Shown here: positions 59,435 to 64,000 of the stretch, piece after piece | Position numbering within the stretch: the stretch's first letter is position 1 | How the letters are laid out: every line of letters starts with the position of its first letter | Assembly (NCBI RefSeq): GCF_029633865.1 | Contig: NC_079214.1 | Coordinates: 34,953,095-35,017,094, forward strand | Direction: 5' to 3' | Source: Lampris incognitus | Lineage: Eukaryota > Chordata > Actinopteri > Lampriformes > Lampridae | DNA length: 64,000 nt | Position numbers and translations under genes: made by a program | The notes under the pieces: model-generated | The model's input: the letters and a program-made list of their open reading frames with translations, nothing else | Told to the model about the DNA's origin: nothing | Database searches by the model: none

Positions 59435-59885
59435 TATCTGTCTATGGATACTTGCTGACCATTAATCCGAACGTCGCTATATTTGCTTCATTGAAGGTTC
59501 TCTTATATTTGGGATATAGTGTAAATGTAGGCTTATCATGTTCCTTGAATAATATTAAAAAGATCGGGCAATGGTCAGCAATATCCATACACGGAACTCC
59601 TGATTTCATGCCCATACCCAACACATTTGTAAATATATTGTCTATCAGGGTGGCAGAGATCTTTGGTTGGTAGTGTAATCATAGGATGAAAATAATGAGA
59701 GAACATTGTGTCAATAAAGTCCTTATTAGTCTTATAGTTTACAATATTGATATTGTAATCACCAATTGAATAATTTTTTTTTCCTTAGAAATAATATCAA
59801 GAACATTTGCTAGGCTAGTACTGAATACAGACAAACTAGAGCTAGGTGGTCTATAGATACATGCAATAATGGTCTGGTTGGTTTT
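59435..59885 (-). mobile_element. LINE endonuclease fragment
   Basis: On the - strand: I-I-A-C-I-Y-R-P-P-S-S, then, after a frame break, D-Y-N-I-N-I-V-N-Y, L-I-D-N-I-F-T-N-V and D-H-C-P-I-F, the order of motifs of an AP-type LINE endonuclease (CR1/L2/Rex-like). It is broken by frameshifts. It belongs to a different LINE from the L1 piece next to it. Confidence 0.7.
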
Positions 59886-59965
59886 CAATAATTACAGCCT
59901 CAGCAGAAAGGGTAAAATACTTTTCAATATCATATCTTTCTTTTTAGACCAGGCTAGGGTTAAGA

Positions 59966-60350
59966 GGGTTATCCCCCCCCCTTTTTTCCCCTCAGTTGTA
60001 TCCGGCCAATTACCCTACTCTTCTGAGCTGTCCCAGTTACTGCTCCACCCCCTCTGCCAATCCGGGGAGGGCTGCAGACTATCACATGCCTCCTCCGATA
60101 CATTTGGAGTAGCCAGCCGCTTCTTTTCACCTGACAGTGAGGAGTTTTGCCAGGGGGACGTAGCGCATGGGAGGATCACACTGCGCCCCCCAGTTCCCCC
60201 TACCCCCTGAACAGGCGCCCCAACCGACCAGAGGAGGCGCTAGTGCAGTGACCAGGACACATACCCACATCTGGCTTCCCACCCGCAGACACGGCTAATT
60301 GTGTCTATAGGGACGCCCGACCAAGCCGTAGTAACACAGGGATTCGATCC
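59966..60350 (-). mobile_element. tRNA-derived SINE, copy D
   Basis: Reverse-complement copy of the same SINE (ccaattaccctactcttc ... gtaacacagggattcgatcc). The 5' end is lost near 60,350, where an AT repeat begins. Confidence 0.85.
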
Positions 60351-60590
60351 GGCGATATATATTATATATATCAACACAGGTACAGGAAAAAAAAGTTTTA
60401 ATACATTGCAGTTTTTTTTCCTGTTTCTGTGTTGATATTCCGCTTCTCATTAGTTGAGCACTTATAACACCATTGACAGTTTCGGAAAAAACGCTCTACA
60501 TATATATGTATATATATATATAAAAAACAAATTCCAGCGGCCTTGGTCGTGTGGCTAATAAAACAATCTAATCTAATCTAATATATAAAT

Positions 60591-60963
60591 TTAGCACAAA
60601 AAGTAAGGAAATTTGTGTTTGGTAGATTATTTCTTTGCTGTAACAATGCTTCTTGGCAATAAATCTTATATCAGGCATCTGATTGTCAGCACCTGGGGTA
60701 ACAGAAGCTCAAAACAAGATTCAACAGCAACAGCAAAATAAGCTGTTTGGCATTGGCAGAGAAGATTTGGCAAATTTTTCATGGGCGCAACCCACATACT
60801 CAGCTCTGCTGCTCATCCCACAAATGCATGTTCCTTACAAATGTGGCACCATTTAAAAGGGAAATAAACAGGCTTTCCAACGGTATAAGATTGATTGCCA
60901 AGAAGCATTGTTACAACAAAGAAATAAGCTACCAAACACAAATTTCCTTACTTTTTGTGCTAA
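60591..60963. mobile_element. MITE with 75-bp inverted ends
   Basis: The ends TTAGCACAAAAAGTAAGGAA... and ...TTCCTTACTTTTTGTGCTAA are inverted copies over about 75 bp. The 220-bp interior has no coding frame. Probably a non-autonomous Tc1/mariner relative. Confidence 0.8.
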
Positions 60964-61069
60964 GTATGCTAAGTATATGTGTGTGTATATATATTTGTTG
61001 ATAGTCCGCTCCTCATTTGTCAAGCACTCACAACACCATTGACGGTTTCCGAAAAAAGCTATATATATA

Positions 61070-62263
61070 CACTACCGTTCAAAAGTTTGGGATCACCCAA
61101 ACAATTTCGTGTTTTCCATGAAAAGTCACACTTATTCACCACCATATGTTGTGAAATGAATAGAAAATAGAGTCAAGACATTGACAAGGTTAGAAATAAT
61201 GATTTGTATTTGAAATAAGATTTTTTTTACATCAAACTTTGCTTTCGTCAAAGAATCCTCCATTTGCAGCAATTACAGCATTGCAGACCTTTGGCATTCT
61301 AGCTGTTAATTTGTTGAGGTAATCTGGAGAAATTGCACCCCACGCTTCCAGAAGCAGCTCCCACAAGTTGGATTGGTTGGATGGGCACTTCTTTGAGCAG
61401 ATTGAGTTTCTGGAGCATCACATTTGTGGGGTCAATTAAACGCTCAAAATGGCCAGAAAAAGAGAACTTTCATCTGAAACTCGACAGTCTATTCTTGTTC
61501 TTAGAAATGAAGGCTATTCCATGCGAGAAATTGCTAAGAAATTGAAGATTTCCTACACCGGTGTGTACTACTCCCTTCAGAGGACAGCACAAACAGGCTC
61601 TAACAGGTACTATTTAATGAAGATGCCAGTTGGGGACCTGTGAGGCGTCTGTTTCTCAAACTAGAGACTCTAATGTACTTATCTTCTTGCTCAGTTGTGC
61701 AACGCGGCCTCCCACTTCTTTTTCTACTCTGGTTAGAGCCTGTTTGTGCTGTCCTCTGAAGGGAGTAGTACACACCGGTGTAGGAAATCTTCAATTTCTT
61801 AGCAATTTCTCGCATGGAATAGCCTTCATTTCTAAGAACAAGAATAGACTGTCGAGTTTCAGATGAAAGTTCTCTTTTTCTGGCCATTTTGAGCGTTTAA
61901 TTGACCCCACAAATGTGATGCTCCAGAAACTCAATCTGCTCAAAGAAGTGCCCATCCAACCAATCCAACTTGTGGGAGCTGCTTCTGGAAGCGTGGGGTG
62001 CAATTTCTCCAGATTACCTCAACAAATTAACAGCTAGAATGCCAAAGGTCTGCAATGCTGTAATTGCTGCAAATGGAGGATTCTTTGACGAAAGCAAAGT
62101 TTGATGTAAAAAAAATCTTATTTCAAATACAAATCATTATTTCTAACCTTGTCAATGTCTTGACTCTATTTTCTATTCATTTCACAACATATGGTGGTGA
62201 ATAAGTGTGACTTTTCATGGAAAACACAAAATTGTTTGGGTGATCCCAAACTTTTGAACGGTA

Positions 62264-62266
<3 letters not shown>
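61070..62266. mobile_element. Fold-back Tc1 derivative with 535-bp arms
   Basis: Flanked by TA (61068-61069, 62267-62268). Arms 61070-61604 and 61732-62266 are reverse complements in exact register, with no indel and only one mismatch noticed by eye; the spacer is 127 bp. From its outer end each arm holds: terminal repeat CACTACCGTTCAAAAG, 3' untranslated part, the last ~50 codons of a Tc1 transposase pointing outward (stop at 61232-61234 on the left), a piece of 5' leader, and the first ~52 codons pointing inward (M-A-R-K-R-E-L-S-S-E-T from 61449 and, on the - strand, from 61887). The right arm's N-terminal frame runs on through the spacer. It cannot make transposase. Confidence 0.92.
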
Positions 62267-62294
<28 letters not shown>

Positions 62295-62297
<3 letters not shown>

Positions 62298-63875
62298 TGC
62301 TCAAAAAAATAAAGGGAACACATAAGCAATGCAATGTAGCTCCAAGTCAATCACACTTTTGAGATATCAACCTGTCCAGTTAGGAAGCAACACTGATTTG
62401 TGAATCAATTTCACCTGTTGGTAAATTGTCTTAATTTCCACCAGGTGGAAATTAGACAATTTGCAAGACAACCCCTATAACAGGAATGGATTTGCAGGTG
62501 GTGGCCACAGACCATTTGCCTGTCCTCATCTTTTCTGGCCGATCTTTGGTTAGTTTTTCATTTTGCTAGTGCCCTCACCACTAGAGGTGGCATGAGGCGG
62601 TATCTGCAACCTACAGAAGTTGCTCAGGTAGTGCAGCTCATCCAGGATGGCACATCAATGCGTGCTGTGGCAAGAAGATTTGATGTGTCTCCCAGCACAG
62701 TGTCCAGAGCATGGAGGAGGTACCAGGAGACAGGCCAGTACACCAGGAGACGTGGAGGGGGCCGCAGGAGGACAACAACCCCGCAGCAGGACCGCTATCT
62801 GGTCCTTTGTGCAAGGAGGAACAGGAGGAGCACTGCCGGAGCCCTACAAAACGACCTTCAACAGGCCACTAATGTGCAGGTTTCTGCTCAAACAGTGAGA
62901 AACAGAATGCATGAGGATGGTATGAGGGCCCGACGTCCACAATTGGGGCCTGTGCTCACAGCCCAACACCGTGCAGCCCGATTGACTTTTGCCAGAGAAC
63001 ATCTTGGTTGGCAGATTCGCCATTGGCGCCCTGTGCTCTTCACAGATGAGAGCAGGTTCACACTGAACACATGTGACAGACGTGAGAGAGTCTGGAGACG
63101 CTGTGGAGAACGTTCTGCTGCCTGCAACATCCTCCAGCATGACCGGTTGGGCGGTGGGTCAGTGATGGTCTGGGGAGGCATATCCTTGGAGGGCCGCACA
63201 GACCTCTACGTGCTAGCCAGAGGTACCATGACTGCCATTAGGTACCGGGATGAGATCCTCAGACCCATTGTCAGACCATATGCTGGTGCAGTGGGCCCTG
63301 GGTTCCTGCTCATGCATGACAATGCTCGTCCTCATGTGGCCAGAGTGTGTCAGCAGTTCCTGTATGTCGAGGGCATTGATGCTATGGACTGGCCTGCACG
63401 TTCCGCAGACCTGAATCCAATCGAGCACCTCTGGGACATCATGTCTCGTACCATCCGCCAACACGATGTCGCACCACAGACTGTCCAGGAGTTGACCGAT
63501 GCCCTGATCCAGGTCTGGGAGGAGATCCCTCAGGAGACCATCCGTCGTCTCATCAGGAGCATGCCCAGACGTTGTAGGGAGTGCATACAGGCACGTGGAT
63601 GCCACACACACTACTGAGCCTCATTTTGAATCGTCTTGAAGAATTTCCACAGAAGTTGGATCAGCCTATGTTCTCATTTTCCACTTTGATTTTGAGTATG
63701 ATTCTGAATCCAGACCTTAATGGGCTAATGATTTTGATTTCCATTGATCATTCTTAGGTTATTTTGCTCTAAACACATTCCTCTGTCTAATAAATAAAGA
63801 TTTTCAGCTGAAATATTTCATTCATCGAGGTCTATATTGTGTTTTTAGGTGTTCCCTTTATTTTTTTGAGCAGTA
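62295..63875 (+). mobile_element. Second Tc1 element with intact transposase
   Basis: 1,581 bp inside an AT repeat, flanked by TA (62293-62294, 63876-63877). Terminal inverted repeats (C/T)ACTGCTCAAAAAAATAAAGGGAACAC match over about 27 bp. This end sequence is shared by Tc1 elements found in many fishes and in lampreys. Contains one complete transposase gene. Confidence 0.95.
62592..63617 (+). CDS. Tc1-type transposase, DD34E
   Basis: 341 codons, no interruption. The first helix-turn-helix is at about residues 7-45, followed by a basic R-R-R-G-G-G-R-R-R hinge and a second one. Catalytic residues are Asp152 (F-T-D-E-S-R-F), Asp243 (M-H-D-N-A-R-P-H) and Glu278 ([10 protein letters not shown]), with 34 residues between the last two. 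V-M-V-W-G-G-I-S is the conserved core strand. It is likely an active-type cut-and-paste enzyme; whether it is expressed cannot be told. Confidence 0.95.
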   Translation: MRRYLQPTEVAQVVQLIQDGTSMRAVARRFDVSPSTVSRAWRRYQETGQYTRRRGGGRRRTTTPQQDRYLVLCARRNRRSTAGALQNDLQQATNVQVSAQTVRNRMHEDGMRARRPQLGPVLTAQHRAARLTFAREHLGWQIRHWRPVLFTDESRFTLNTCDRRERVWRRCGERSAACNILQHDRLGGGSVMVWGGISLEGRTDLYVLARGTMTAIRYRDEILRPIVRPYAGAVGPGFLLMHDNARPHVARVCQQFLYVEGIDAMDWPARSADLNPIEHLWDIMSRTIRQHDVAPQTVQELTDALIQVWEEIPQETIRRLIRSMPRRCRECIQARGCHTHY

Positions 63876-64000
63876 TATATACACTATATATGCATACAGT
63901 TGTTAAAGTCATACAAATCAGCATTGTCTTTAGTCAACCAAGTTTCACTTAATCCTATTACATTAAAAGAGAAGTCGAGATTGGCCAAGCAACTGCATGA

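Noticed and set aside
61333..62003. Two identical 70-residue frames in opposite orientation
   Set aside because: Shadows of the fold-back Tc1 arms in the wrong frame.
56135..64000. Search for the rest of PDZ3 and the C-terminal cytokine PDZ
   Set aside because: No G-D-E-x-L or similar PDZ signature with splice sites was found; the region is LINE, MITE, SINE and Tc1 sequence.

Overview
The window is nuclear DNA of a ray-finned (teleost) fish. The evidence is one large intron-rich gene on the + strand with GT-AG introns, long (CA)n/(GT)n tracts, and a fish-type repeat load: several Tc1/mariner families, RTE and other LINEs, tRNA-derived SINEs, hAT MITEs, and Ty3/gypsy elements of two kinds. 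The species cannot be named from the sequence alone. Comparisons with protein families are from memory, and no search was run.

The host gene is pro-interleukin-16 (il16). I could assemble 23 coding exons from 17,334 to 56,134. Their splice phases agree at every junction and give one open frame of about 1,448 codons. It encodes a basic N-terminus, PDZ1 (exons 9-12), PDZ2 (exons 12-14), a long disordered linker with a proline-rich SH3-type motif (exons 15-22) and the start of PDZ3 (exon 23). The rest of PDZ3 and the C-terminal PDZ that gives rise to the secreted cytokine were not found. They should lie beyond the right edge, because the last intron exceeds 7.8 kb and is filled with transposons.

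Layout. 1-2.9 kb: no recognised gene, tRNA-like repeats, and a SINE/LINE-tail repeat carrying a hAT MITE. 2.94-7.35 kb: a complete Ty3/gypsy retrotransposon with LTRs identical by eye, intact gag and pol frames, and a textbook -1 frameshift signal between them. 8.27-8.48 kb: a THAP-domain exon with one in-frame stop. 9.09-13.36 kb: a four-deep nest of insertions (Tc1, containing an element with a RecQ-like helicase, containing an RTE LINE, containing a SINE-like repeat). 13.9-16.1 kb: an RTE fragment and a decayed Tc1. 17-56 kb: il16, whose introns hold tRNA SINEs, Tc1, LINE pieces, a decayed Gmr1-type Ty3/gypsy element (34.87-40.79 kb) and a related solo LTR. 57.4-63.9 kb: an L1 fragment split by a Tc1 with an intact DD36E transposase, a MITE, a fold-back Tc1 derivative with 535-bp arms, and a Tc1 with an intact DD34E transposase.

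Only il16 looks like a working host gene. The points most worth following are the frameshift cassette, the helicase-bearing element, the integrase-first Gmr1-type element with a SCAN-like gag, the fold-back Tc1, and the UG tracts that abut several il16 splice acceptors.
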